Of a stretch of DNA of 64,000 nt, positions 25,858 through 34,121 are shown piece by piece. Where the stretch lies: positions 372,001-436,000 of the forward strand of contig NZ_JAGYPF010000005.1 of the NCBI RefSeq assembly GCF_018343535.1, written 5' to 3'. Below the pieces are notes generated by a model, which saw only the letters and a list, made by a program, of their open reading frames with translations, ran no database searches and had not been told where the DNA came from. The translations under genes and the position numbers were made by a program. The stretch comes from Neobacillus rhizophilus. GTDB lineage: Bacteria > Bacillota > Bacilli > Bacillales > Cytobacillaceae. The first letter of the stretch is position 1. Each line of letters opens with the position of its first letter.

Positions 25858-26679
25858 ATGTTGACAGCGATAAAGGAGAGAACGAATGTGGAATTACCTT
25901 TTCAAACAACAAGTGTATTCCAGCCTGAAACTATTTTAGCTGTGAAGAATTTAGAAATTTTTTATGGAGAAAAACGAGCGGTTAATGGGATTTCTTTGGA
26001 TATTGAGAAGAATACTGTGACTGCCCTAATCGGTCCGTCAGGCTGCGGGAAATCAACGTTTCTAAGGAGTATCAACCGCATGAATGACTTGATCCCCGGG
26101 GCAAAAGCAATCGGAGAGATTATCTATGAAGATCTCAATATTTTATCTGAAGATATCAATGTAGTGGCCTTAAGAAAGGAAATTGGCATGGTGTTTCAAA
26201 AGCCTAACCCCTTTCCAAAATCCATTTATGAAAATATTACCCATGGCTTGAAATTTGCTGGGATTAAGAAAAAAAGCAAACTTGATGAAATTGTCGAAGA
26301 GAGTTTACGAAAAGCGGCTCTATGGGATGAGGTGAAGGATAGACTTCATAAATCAGCCCTCTCGCTTTCTGGCGGGCAGCAGCAGCGCCTTTGCATTGCC
26401 AGAACGATTGCTATGAAACCGACCGTCATCCTGCTTGATGAGCCATCTTCAGCACTTGACCCAATCTCGAATGCCAAGGTTGAAGACCTAATTGTTGATT
26501 TAAAGAAGGAATACTCAATTATTATTGTTACTCATAATATGCAACAGGCTTCCCGGATTTCGGATAAAACGGCTTTCTTCTTAAGTGGTGATTTAATTGA
26601 ATACGACAGCACGGAAACAATCTTTACCAATCCATCAGTTAAAAAGACAGAAGAATACATTTCCGGCCGATTCGGATAA
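25858..26679 (+). CDS. pstB: Phosphate ABC transporter ATP-binding protein PstB (copy 1)
   Basis: ATPase of the phosphate importer. Walker A is GPSGCGKST, the signature LSGGQQQR, Walker B VILLDEPSSALDP and the switch His THNMQQA. The 273 residues include an N-terminal extension of about 25 residues before the ABC core that copy 2 lacks. AAGAGGTGG precedes the ATG. Two adjacent pstB genes also occur in B. subtilis (pstBA/pstBB), so this is an old duplication. Confidence 0.94.
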   Translation: MLTAIKERTNVELPFQTTSVFQPETILAVKNLEIFYGEKRAVNGISLDIEKNTVTALIGPSGCGKSTFLRSINRMNDLIPGAKAIGEIIYEDLNILSEDINVVALRKEIGMVFQKPNPFPKSIYENITHGLKFAGIKKKSKLDEIVEESLRKAALWDEVKDRLHKSALSLSGGQQQRLCIARTIAMKPTVILLDEPSSALDPISNAKVEDLIVDLKKEYSIIIVTHNMQQASRISDKTAFFLSGDLIEYDSTETIFTNPSVKKTEEYISGRFG

Positions 26680-26691
26680 GGGGGAAAACTC

Positions 26692-27465
26692 ATGTCCACA
26701 CAGACATTAACAAGAGATATTTTCGATGTAAAAGATCTTAATTTATGGTACGGTGAGCACCATGCCTTAAAAGGCATCAACTTTCCTATCCAGAAAAAAG
26801 AAGTCACAGCCATGATTGGTCCTTCGGGCTGCGGAAAATCAACTTTTCTAAAAACGCTTAACTTGATGAATAAAATGATACCGAATGTAAGAATAACCGG
26901 AGAAGTGAACTTTGACGGTGAAAATATTTTAAATCCTAAAACGGACTTAGTAGAATTGCGTAAACATGTTGGCATGGTCTTTCAAAAGGGAAATCCGTTT
27001 CCACAGTCCATTTATGATAATGTAGCATATGGGCCGAGAATTCATGGAATTAAGAAAAGAACACATCTTGATGAAATTGTTACGAAGGCATTAATAGATG
27101 TGGCTTTATGGGACGAAGTTAAAGATCGTTTGCATGCCCCTGCACTTGGACTGTCAGGCGGACAGCAGCAGCGCCTGTGTATCGCCAGGGCTCTTGCAAC
27201 TAAGCCTGATGTTTTACTAATGGACGAACCAACCTCGGCGCTAGACCCGATTTCAACCCTGAAAATCGAGGAGTTAATCCTTGAGTTAAAAGAAAAGTAT
27301 ACCATTGTCATCGTCACTCACAATATGCAGCAGGCTGCTCGTGTTTCAGACAAAACGGCCTTCTTTCTTATGGGGGAATTAATCGAGGTAGATTTGACAC
27401 CAAACATTTTTTCAATGCCAAAAGATTCAAGAACGGAAGACTATATCACTGGACGATTTGGATAG
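26692..27465 (+). CDS. pstB: Phosphate ABC transporter ATP-binding protein PstB (copy 2)
   Basis: Second PstB ATPase of 257 residues with Walker A GPSGCGKST, LSGGQQQR and LLMDEPTSALDP. It begins 12 bp after copy 1 behind AGGGGG. It is similar to copy 1 throughout the core but differs at many positions, so this is not a recent duplicate. The two may form a heterodimer with PstCA or act alternately; sequence does not decide. Confidence 0.94.
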   Translation: MSTQTLTRDIFDVKDLNLWYGEHHALKGINFPIQKKEVTAMIGPSGCGKSTFLKTLNLMNKMIPNVRITGEVNFDGENILNPKTDLVELRKHVGMVFQKGNPFPQSIYDNVAYGPRIHGIKKRTHLDEIVTKALIDVALWDEVKDRLHAPALGLSGGQQQRLCIARALATKPDVLLMDEPTSALDPISTLKIEELILELKEKYTIVIVTHNMQQAARVSDKTAFFLMGELIEVDLTPNIFSMPKDSRTEDYITGRFG

Positions 27466-27478
27466 TGGGGTGAAAAGG

Positions 27479-28138
27479 ATGAATACAAGGTCTAATTTTG
27501 ATAACAATTTAAAACATTTAAAAGAAATGCTGCTTAAAATGGCCGGGATATCGGAACAGGCAATTAAAGACGCCATGCTTGCTTTGCTAAATCAAGATCT
27601 TGAATTAGCAAACCGTGTCATTAACGGTGATAATGCCATTGATGACTTGGAACAGGAAATACATGAAAAAGCACTAATGTTGATTGCTACAGAATCACCG
27701 GTAGCCAGGGACTTAAGAAGAATTAATGTCGCATTGAAGGTCTCATCCGAGGTTGAGCGAATGGGGGATATGGCTGTCAATATTGCTAAGTCAGTCGTCC
27801 ATATTGGTGAGGAAAAATATATTAAAGAAATTGTTGATATCCCGCAGATGATGGAAGCTGCCTTGGAGATGGTGACTGATTCCATAACCGCATTTTATAC
27901 CGAGGATATCACGATTGCTCAAAAATGTGCAGAAAAGGACGATGCAGTCGACAATATGTTTGGGAACCTAGTTCATGAGCTGATGACATATATCCCGCAA
28001 AATCCAAACTCTATGAACCAAATTATCCAATTGTCCTTTATTTGCCGGTTCATTGAAAGAATTGCCGACCATTCAACGAATATTGCTGAAAATGTAATTT
28101 ACCAAGAAACTGGAAAACGGCTGAATTTAAATAAATAA
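27479..28138 (+). CDS. phoU: Phosphate transport system accessory protein PhoU
   Basis: Peripheral regulator made of two three-helix PhoU repeats in 219 residues. The metal-binding E(D)xxxD motifs are seen, for example EVERMGDMAVNIA in the first half and FIERIADHSTNIAE in the second. It tunes Pst activity and Pho signalling. The ATG at 27479 has GGGGTGAAAAGG upstream. It is the last gene of the operon. The B. subtilis pst operon lacks phoU, so its presence here sets this lineage apart. Confidence 0.93.
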   Translation: MNTRSNFDNNLKHLKEMLLKMAGISEQAIKDAMLALLNQDLELANRVINGDNAIDDLEQEIHEKALMLIATESPVARDLRRINVALKVSSEVERMGDMAVNIAKSVVHIGEEKYIKEIVDIPQMMEAALEMVTDSITAFYTEDITIAQKCAEKDDAVDNMFGNLVHELMTYIPQNPNSMNQIIQLSFICRFIERIADHSTNIAENVIYQETGKRLNLNK

Positions 28139-28146
28139 TATGATGA

Positions 28147-28180
28147 AGGATGGGGCTTTAGGCCTCATCCTATTTTTTTG
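28147..28180 (+). terminator. Terminator of the pst-phoU operon
   Basis: AGGATGGGGC pairs with GCCTCATCCT (one wobble), followed by seven T's. Confidence 0.85.
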
Positions 28181-28185
28181 CTAAT

Positions 28186-28286
28186 AAGAAAGTATAAAAT
28201 TTTCCCGAATTTTATACTTTCTTAACGCATAAATTCAACTACGCCTCTGTCTTCGTCCTAACGGACTCGCCAATCGGCGAGTTTTC
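28186..28286. repeat. Intergenic double-hairpin element, possible dispersed repeat
   Basis: A perfect 16-bp inverted repeat (AAGAAAGTATAAAATT at 28186-28201 with its complement at 28208-28223, 6-nt loop) is followed about 40 bp later by a second hairpin (ACTCGCC/GGCGAGT, 28265-28282) ending in TTTT. The block resembles intergenic repeats I recall from other bacilli, but I cannot confirm other copies here. The rest of the gap to 28501 shows no gene. Confidence 0.5.
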
Positions 28287-28501
28287 ATTTATGTTGTCGA
28301 TTTTTAATTGAAATTCGCATAATTTATAAGTTAATAAAAATTTCCCTGTGGCAAACACGCTTTGCATATGGCTTAGGCAAAATACGACAAATTGCGTTCA
28401 TTGTCTGACTCTCATTCTGGTGTTACGATTAAATAAACGACTGATAGGAATAAATTGTTATTTTAATGCATATATTGTTTGTTTGCAGAATGGAGGAAAC
28501 C

Positions 28502-29188
28502 ATGATTAATGAAATTATCGAATTAAGAAGGAAGGGACTTTCCTTTCGTAAGATTGCCGTAGAACTTAACACTACCGTTGGGAAAGTCCAATACAGCTGG
28601 AATAAATGGATGGAAAGCGAGAACCAAGATAATAGTGAAAGTCTCCATGTTCAAAATAACCTGAACCAGGAAAAATCTTCGGTTACATCTACTCCACAAA
28701 CCTTTGTTCCTCTAAAGGGTGAACTTACAGCCAAGCTTGTTACACCCCAAAAAATGTTTCTCTATTGGGATTTTTCAGAAACACCCAAAAAAATCGTTCG
28801 TTTATATTTCAATCAACCTTTTGAGGAGTTAGTTACTGTATTAAGGGTTTACGATGTGAAAGATATCATTTTTAATGGAAAAAATGCTCACCATTATTAT
28901 GAAATCAATGTTCCTTATCAGAACGGGTATTGGTTTGTTAAAGGATTAACAGGAAATAGAAGCTTTATAGCGGAGCTAGGTGTGCTGTTGCCGGGAACAG
29001 GATTTTTCCCTCTATACAGGTCCAATTGTATTCAAACACCAGCGGCTGAGATACCAAGCGGGAATGAATTTTATCAAGATTTACTGCAATTTAAACGGTA
29101 TGAGGATAGCCCTCCGAAGTGGCGAAGCCATGTCAGTACGTATAGTTATTATGAAGAATCAACCAATTTGGAGAATAAAAATGCCTAA
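28502..29188 (+). CDS. DUF4912 domain protein with N-terminal HTH-like segment
   Basis: A 228-residue cytoplasmic protein. Residues 1-35 (INEIIELRRKGLSFRKIA, then KVQYSWNKW) look like a small helix-turn-helix of the resolvase/Hin sort. Residues about 72-185 form a DUF4912 domain (LVTPQKMFLYWDFSE, then LRVYDV, then YYEINVPYQNGYWFVKGL). DUF4912 is a beta-rich domain with carbohydrate-binding resemblance that often sits beside glycosyltransferases and amylase-like genes. GGAGG lies before the ATG at 28502. It overlaps the glycosyltransferase start by 8 bp. The function is unknown. Confidence 0.8.
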   Translation: MINEIIELRRKGLSFRKIAVELNTTVGKVQYSWNKWMESENQDNSESLHVQNNLNQEKSSVTSTPQTFVPLKGELTAKLVTPQKMFLYWDFSETPKKIVRLYFNQPFEELVTVLRVYDVKDIIFNGKNAHHYYEINVPYQNGYWFVKGLTGNRSFIAELGVLLPGTGFFPLYRSNCIQTPAAEIPSGNEFYQDLLQFKRYEDSPPKWRSHVSTYSYYEESTNLENKNA

Positions 29189-30422
29189 CATGCTTGTCCC
29201 TGAGGCTGATTTGAAGCAAAGTCGATTATCCGGAAGAAATATAAAATTACTGATGCTTTGCTGGGAGTACCCGCCGAATGTAGTTGGGGGCTTGGCGAGA
29301 CATGTATACGGATTATCAGTTCATATGGCGAAAATGGGATACGAGGTTCATGTCATCACTGCCGGAGACAGTAAGTTTCCTGACCATGAAATCGTGAACC
29401 AAGTAAACATACACCGTGTTTTCCCAATCAATGAACTGGACGAAAACTTTCTGTCATGGATTGGCGGACTTAATTTAGCGATGGCTTTTCGGGCGGAAAA
29501 ATTGGCAGAAGAAATCTCTTTTGACTTGATACATGCCCATGATTGGCTTGTAGGTGCCGCCGCCATTACTTTGAAGGAGTTACTGGACATTCCGCTTTTA
29601 ACGACCATTCATGCAACGGAGCATGGCCGGAATAATGGGATTTTTACGGAAACCCAAAGATTTATCCATGAAAAAGAAGAGCAATTAATGAGCGAATCAA
29701 ATCAGCTAATTGTTTGCAGCAGCTACATGAAGGAGCACCTTGCTGGCGTATTTCAGGCTGATGATAAAAAAGTAATCATCATACCAAACGGGGTTGAAGA
29801 GCCGAGTTCAAATATGGGTGCCGGAGAGGTAAATTCTTGCCTGCAAGAAAAAAAATATATTTTTTCAATTGGCAGAATCGTAAAGGAAAAAGGATTTGAA
29901 ACGATTATTGAAGCAGGGGCAATTGCCAAGGAAAAGGGTTTGGATTACTTTTTTGTTGTTGCCGGAAAGGGGCCAATGCTCGAAACTTACCGCCTGCAAG
30001 TTCAGGAAAGGCAATTGGCCGGCCAGATTGCATTTGTCGGCTATATTACAGATGAACAGAGAAATACGTTAATTGACAAGTGTTCAATGGCTGTTATTCC
30101 TAGTTTGTACGAGCCCTTTGGAATTGTTGCCTTGGAAACAATGGTGTTTGGAAAACCAACTATTCTTTCCAATACGGGTGGCATGAAAGGAATTATCAAG
30201 CATTTGCAAACGGGCCTGTTGATGAATCCGGGGGATGCTGAAAGCATGCTTGAACAGATCGGCTATCTTACGGAAAATCCAGCCATTGCCGAGGAAATCG
30301 GCTCTAATGGCAAAGAAATTGTAAAAAGCTTATATGGCTGGAGCCGAATTGCTTCGGAGACTGGCAAAGTGATGGGAGATATGGCTCTACAGAAAAAAGT
30401 AAATGAAACTATGAAAAAATAA
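29181..30422 (+). CDS. yqgM: Glycosyltransferase family 4 (YqgM-like)
   Basis: Retaining GT-B glycosyltransferase of 413 residues. The N-terminal Rossmann half has LCWEYPPNVVGGLARHVYGLS, a glycogen-synthase-like opening. The nucleotide-sugar half has IGRIVKEKGF and the E-x7-E signature region EPFGIVALETMVFGKP. The ATG at 29181 has GGAG upstream and overlaps the DUF4912 gene. Translational coupling implies a shared pathway, perhaps an alpha-glucan or surface glycan. The donor and acceptor are not evident. Confidence 0.85.
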   Translation: MPNMLVPEADLKQSRLSGRNIKLLMLCWEYPPNVVGGLARHVYGLSVHMAKMGYEVHVITAGDSKFPDHEIVNQVNIHRVFPINELDENFLSWIGGLNLAMAFRAEKLAEEISFDLIHAHDWLVGAAAITLKELLDIPLLTTIHATEHGRNNGIFTETQRFIHEKEEQLMSESNQLIVCSSYMKEHLAGVFQADDKKVIIIPNGVEEPSSNMGAGEVNSCLQEKKYIFSIGRIVKEKGFETIIEAGAIAKEKGLDYFFVVAGKGPMLETYRLQVQERQLAGQIAFVGYITDEQRNTLIDKCSMAVIPSLYEPFGIVALETMVFGKPTILSNTGGMKGIIKHLQTGLLMNPGDAESMLEQIGYLTENPAIAEEIGSNGKEIVKSLYGWSRIASETGKVMGDMALQKKVNETMKK

Positions 30423-30441
30423 TTAGGTGAAAGGTGCAGTG

Positions 30442-31077
30442 ATGAAGGAATTAATCGAGTCCCAAAAAAGTAAACAAAACACGAACCGCCATGGTTTAAT
30501 GGAGCAGCTGCAAATAGTTCTCGGCATCTGGGTAAATGGAAAATGCTACTTTCTGCATAATAGTGCCGAAAAAGTCATCTATGAAGAAGGCTTAATTCTA
30601 AGGATTAAACCGGAGCCGATCCATTCTAAAATTCGCTTCTTCAGCGTTTATATTAGTAATCATAGCAATATCAAGAAGGACATTAAAGTCATTGTCATGC
30701 ATCATTTTTCTAATGTCAACACAGACAGCCTCACGTTTATTTCACCAGCAGAAGGCAAAATTTTTCACGTCCATGACCATAAGGTATTTCTCGTCAATGG
30801 GAATTTTAATGGAGCGGGATTAAGTGAGTATACAACCATTCCGCTTTGGAGTGCGTATACCGACCAAATTTGGAGTTCATTGGAGAATGGAGCCTTAAGA
30901 TACCAGCCAATGGCAAAAGGGCCTGCAGCAAGCATTTATACCGTTAAAATGTCCCTTGGTTCTCGGGAAACCCAGAAAATGAATGCCTGGACGATTTCCG
31001 GCTCGAGTAAAAAGGAATTAATATTAATAGAACAAGCACTTTTAAAAAACCCACTAGCATTTCCAAACGAAAAATGA
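30442..31077 (+). CDS. Conserved hypothetical protein, third gene of the glycosyltransferase cluster
   Basis: 211 residues, no signal peptide or TM helix. I do not recognise a family. The body is predicted beta-rich (alternating hydrophobic strands such as IRFFSVYISNHSNIKKDIKVIVMH) and contains the Trp-rich piece TTIPLWSAYTDQIWSS, so a beta-sandwich or carbohydrate-binding fold is possible. The ATG at 30442 has AAGGTG upstream; a GTG at 30427 lacks a site. It follows the glycosyltransferase by 19 bp and so is likely co-transcribed. Confidence 0.7.
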   Translation: MKELIESQKSKQNTNRHGLMEQLQIVLGIWVNGKCYFLHNSAEKVIYEEGLILRIKPEPIHSKIRFFSVYISNHSNIKKDIKVIVMHHFSNVNTDSLTFISPAEGKIFHVHDHKVFLVNGNFNGAGLSEYTTIPLWSAYTDQIWSSLENGALRYQPMAKGPAASIYTVKMSLGSRETQKMNAWTISGSSKKELILIEQALLKNPLAFPNEK

Positions 31078-31131
31078 TATTATAGAAAAGTCGTATGAAC
31101 GAACAGCTTAATCGTTTGGAGGGAAATAGAC

Positions 31132-31281
31132 ATGCGTGTAAATATTACGTTAGCTTGCACTGAGTGTGGAGACCGTAACTATATTTCAAACAAAAATAAA
31201 CGCAACAACCCAGATCGTCTTGAGCTTAAGAAATATTGCCCAAGAGAAAAGCGTACAACCGTACACCGCGAAACAAAATAA
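31132..31281 (+). CDS. rpmG: 50S ribosomal protein L33
   Basis: A 49-residue ribosomal protein, MRVNITLACTECGDRN at the start and VHRETK at the end, with a strong TTGGAGGG site. The first zinc-ribbon pair C9-x2-C12 is present. The second pair is reduced to C36, with Glu39 in place of Cys, so a normal four-Cys zinc site is absent. The location beside yqgM/yqgN is the B. subtilis rpmGA neighbourhood. Confidence 0.96.
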   Translation: MRVNITLACTECGDRNYISNKNKRNNPDRLELKKYCPREKRTTVHRETK

Positions 31282-31313
31282 GCAGCAGGGCTTCCTGTTG
31301 CTTTTTTTGTTGC
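31279..31313 (+). terminator. Terminator of rpmG
   Basis: AGCAGCAGG pairs with CCTGTTGCT (one wobble) and seven T's follow. Confidence 0.8.
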
Positions 31314-31338
31314 CTAAAAACAAGGGGGCGCTCTAAAA

Positions 31339-31905
31339 ATGCACGATAAAAATTCCATTCGTCAACAGATGAAAGAATCGCTGTCAAAGCTCACAAAACC
31401 TATTTATGAGGATTACTCTTATAAAATTGCTTGCAGGCTTTTTGAATTGGAAGATTGGGAGCAAGCGCAAGTGATTGGCATTACCATCTCCAGGACACCA
31501 GAAGTCGATACATATCAAATTATTAGAAAAGCATGGGAATCAGGCAAGCAAGTTGTTGTTCCAAAATGTTATCCGAAGGAAAAAAGGTTATCTTTTCGAA
31601 GCTTAACTGAGTTTTCTCAGTTAGAATCCGTTTTCTATGGATTGCTTGAGCCAAATGTAGAACAAACTACTGAAGTCAGTCCAGATAAAATTGACCTTCT
31701 CATCGTACCCGGGCTTGCCTACACTCGTTCGGGATTCCGCTTAGGCTTTGGCGGCGGATACTACGACCGATTTTTAACAGGGTACTCCGGGAACACCTTA
31801 TCCCTTGCCTTCGAAGAGCAATTGATTCCAGAATTTCCTGTTGAACAATATGATATCCCAGTAGCAAAAATTGTTACAACAAATGAGGTTATCAAAACTG
31901 TATGA
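31339..31905 (+). CDS. yqgN: 5-formyltetrahydrofolate cyclo-ligase
   Basis: ATP-dependent enzyme converting 5-formyl-THF to 5,10-methenyl-THF in one-carbon metabolism. The family signature is GLAYTRSGFRLGFGGGYYDRFL near the C-terminus, with basic ATP/folate residues near the N-terminus (DKNSIRQQMKESL). The 188 residues fit. GGGGGCG precedes the ATG. The stop overlaps the next start by 4 bp (ATGA). Confidence 0.94.
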   Translation: MHDKNSIRQQMKESLSKLTKPIYEDYSYKIACRLFELEDWEQAQVIGITISRTPEVDTYQIIRKAWESGKQVVVPKCYPKEKRLSFRSLTEFSQLESVFYGLLEPNVEQTTEVSPDKIDLLIVPGLAYTRSGFRLGFGGGYYDRFLTGYSGNTLSLAFEEQLIPEFPVEQYDIPVAKIVTTNEVIKTV

Positions 31906-32687
31906 TTGTTCCAATCCTTATCATTGTTGTCCTCCTTGCAGGAGGCTTAGCTGGTTACCGGGAAAAATCGCTGACAGCCTCAGGCGCTATTGCAGCCATT
32001 TTCGTCGGTCTTGCCATTTATGCTGGATTCGGGATCAAGGGGCTTATTATTTTAGGGGTGTTTTTTGTTTCCTCAAGTTTCTGGTCAAAATATAAAAGTT
32101 TTGCCAAAAGGGAATTGGAAGAGAAATTAGCAAAAGGCTCTACAAGGGATTGGCGCCAGGTAATCGCCAATGGCGGCATGGCTGCATTATTTAGTATCTG
32201 CCATTATTTTTATCCAGGAGAAGGCTGGGTAATTGGCTTTATTGTTTCATTGGCTAGTTCCAATTCTGATACCTGGGCTTCGGAGATTGGCAGTTTAAGC
32301 AGGAAAGAGCCGATTTTTATTCGGACATTTAAGCGAGTAGAAAAGGGCACTTCTGGGGCAGTCAGTTTGCTTGGCAGTACGGCAGCACTACTGGGGTCAC
32401 TGATTATTGCATTGGTTAGTTTTTGGTTATTTCAGTTAAGTCTCGTTAATGTAATGTTGGTATTTTTATTTGGCTATATTGGGAATGTCATTGATACATT
32501 ATTTGGGGCATTTTATCAACAGGCTTATGTCTGCAAGCAATGCGGAATAGAAACAGAAAAAAGAAACCATTGCGGTCTGTCGACTTCCCGCATTAAGGGC
32601 ATTTCTTTGGTGGATAATGATATGGTTAATTTTCTATCCGGTTTGATGGCAGCGGCCATAGCAATATTTGTCGCTCAAATGCTTTAA
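31902..32687 (+). CDS. DUF92 integral membrane protein (VTE6/phytyl-phosphate-kinase-like)
   Basis: A 261-residue membrane protein of about seven helices. DUF92 signatures are SSNSDTWASEIG and GTSGAVSLLGSTAALLGS, followed by GNVIDTLFGAFYQ and a cysteine-containing loop. In plants and cyanobacteria the family includes the VTE6 phytyl-phosphate kinase. In Bacillus the substrate is unknown, perhaps another prenyl phosphate. It is translationally coupled to yqgN. Confidence 0.87.
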   Translation: MIVPILIIVVLLAGGLAGYREKSLTASGAIAAIFVGLAIYAGFGIKGLIILGVFFVSSSFWSKYKSFAKRELEEKLAKGSTRDWRQVIANGGMAALFSICHYFYPGEGWVIGFIVSLASSNSDTWASEIGSLSRKEPIFIRTFKRVEKGTSGAVSLLGSTAALLGSLIIALVSFWLFQLSLVNVMLVFLFGYIGNVIDTLFGAFYQQAYVCKQCGIETEKRNHCGLSTSRIKGISLVDNDMVNFLSGLMAAAIAIFVAQML

Positions 32688-32713
32688 AAATATTTATTAA
32701 TGGGGGATTTAGT

Positions 32714-33670
32714 TTGTTGAATCGTGTGAACAGGGTAGTCGTAATCGGAGCAGGATTTGTGGGTTCAAGCTACGCCTTTGCCCTCTTAAATCAAGGTATT
32801 ACTGAAGAACTCGTTTTAATTGATTTAAATAAAGAAAAAGCCCAAGGAGATGCGATGGATTTAAATCACGGTCTCCCCTTTGCGCCGTCACATACAAAAA
32901 TCTGGTACGGGGACTATTCCGAATGTGGTGAAGCGGACATCGTAGTTATTACAGCCGGTTCTAACCAAAAGCCAGGTGAAACCCGCCTTGATCTGGTTGA
33001 AAAAAACACGAAAATTTTTAAGGGAATTGTTGAAGAAATAATGGCCAGCGGATTTAATGGGATTTTCCTCGTTGCTACTAATCCGGTAGACATCCTTACT
33101 TATGCAGTTTGGAAATTTTCCGGATTTCCAAAAGAACGTGTAATTGGTTCAGGGACTATTCTAGATACGGCCCGGTTCCGTTTCTTACTTGGTGATTATT
33201 TCAATATTGATACACGTAATGTTCATGCTTATATTATCGGTGAACACGGGGATACTGAACTTCCCGTATGGAGTAATGCTGATATTGCCGGTACAGCTAT
33301 CTCTAAATGGGCAGAAAGCAAGGACGGGTTCCGACAGGAAGAACTTGATCAGATTTTTTTGAATGTACGTGATGCCGCCTATCATATCATTGAGAAAAAA
33401 GGTGCCACTTATTACGGAATTGCTATGGGACTTGTGAGATTAACAAAGGCAATCTTACAGAATGAAAATTCTGTTCTGACGGTTTCTGCTTATCTCGATG
33501 GAGAGTATGGACAAAAGGATCTGTATATTGGCGTTCCCGCCGTCGTGAACAGGGATGGTGTAAGAGATATTGTAGAGCTTGAATTAAGTGAAGAGGAACA
33601 ACAGAAATTTATTCATTCTGTCGATGTTTTAAAGAAGACAATGAATTCCGCATTTCCTGCCGGTAAATAA
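32714..33670 (+). CDS. ldh: L-lactate dehydrogenase
   Basis: NAD-dependent enzyme reducing pyruvate to L-lactate to regenerate NAD+ in fermentation. The NAD-binding motif is GAGFVGSSYA, the substrate-binding loop GETRLDLV, the catalytic His is in GEHGDTE and the substrate Arg in DTARFR. The 318 residues fit, and the mobile-loop Gln-Lys-Pro (NQKPGE) favours LDH over malate dehydrogenase. A TTG start follows TGGGGG. Its place inside the yqgN-yqgP block is not the B. subtilis location, so it is an insertion or relocation. Confidence 0.95.
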   Translation: MLNRVNRVVVIGAGFVGSSYAFALLNQGITEELVLIDLNKEKAQGDAMDLNHGLPFAPSHTKIWYGDYSECGEADIVVITAGSNQKPGETRLDLVEKNTKIFKGIVEEIMASGFNGIFLVATNPVDILTYAVWKFSGFPKERVIGSGTILDTARFRFLLGDYFNIDTRNVHAYIIGEHGDTELPVWSNADIAGTAISKWAESKDGFRQEELDQIFLNVRDAAYHIIEKKGATYYGIAMGLVRLTKAILQNENSVLTVSAYLDGEYGQKDLYIGVPAVVNRDGVRDIVELELSEEEQQKFIHSVDVLKKTMNSAFPAGK

Positions 33671-33762
33671 ATTTTCTTATTCCGAGTAAATTTCTATTTT
33701 TTTCTGGAACGTTTGGATAATCTTTCAGTCGGAATCACAAAATAATGGCAGGAGGGATAAAA

Positions 33763-33957
33763 ATGTCTCGAATGCTGACTTCTATTTTAATGATTGGTTC
33801 GCTTGGTTATTTTGCTTATAGGTTTAGATACCGTATTATCAACACACTCCTTTCTTCCGGTTGGTTGAGGAGAATTGCGGTTAGCTCAATGATGAGTCTG
33901 CCTGGAATAAAACGAAGAATGATGCAATCAGTATTTGGAGGACCATCTGAATGGTGA
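33763..33957 (+). CDS. Small membrane protein (YqgO-like by position)
   Basis: A 64-residue protein with one hydrophobic N-terminal helix (MLTSILMIGSLGYFAYRF) and a basic, Met-rich second half ending GGPSEW. GGAGGG lies 7 bp before the ATG. It occupies the place of yqgO just upstream of the rhomboid gene. The function is unknown. Confidence 0.72.
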   Translation: MSRMLTSILMIGSLGYFAYRFRYRIINTLLSSGWLRRIAVSSMMSLPGIKRRMMQSVFGGPSEW

Positions 33958-33977
33958 AAACCGCAGATGGTTTTTTA
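33942..33977 (+). terminator. Terminator overlapping the end of the yqgO-like gene
   Basis: ACCATCTG (33942-33949, inside the last codons) pairs with CAGATGGT (33964-33971), followed by six T's. Confidence 0.8.
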
Positions 33978-34121
33978 TTTTTGACAGAAAATCAACATCT
34001 CAGGTTTTAGAGCCTATTCAAACGGTAAAGCCATTAGTTTCGGTTATAATGAAAGAAACAAGGCAAAAATGAATACAAATATTTATAAAATAATTGATAT
34101 GAAAGAAAGCAGGGGAGAGCC

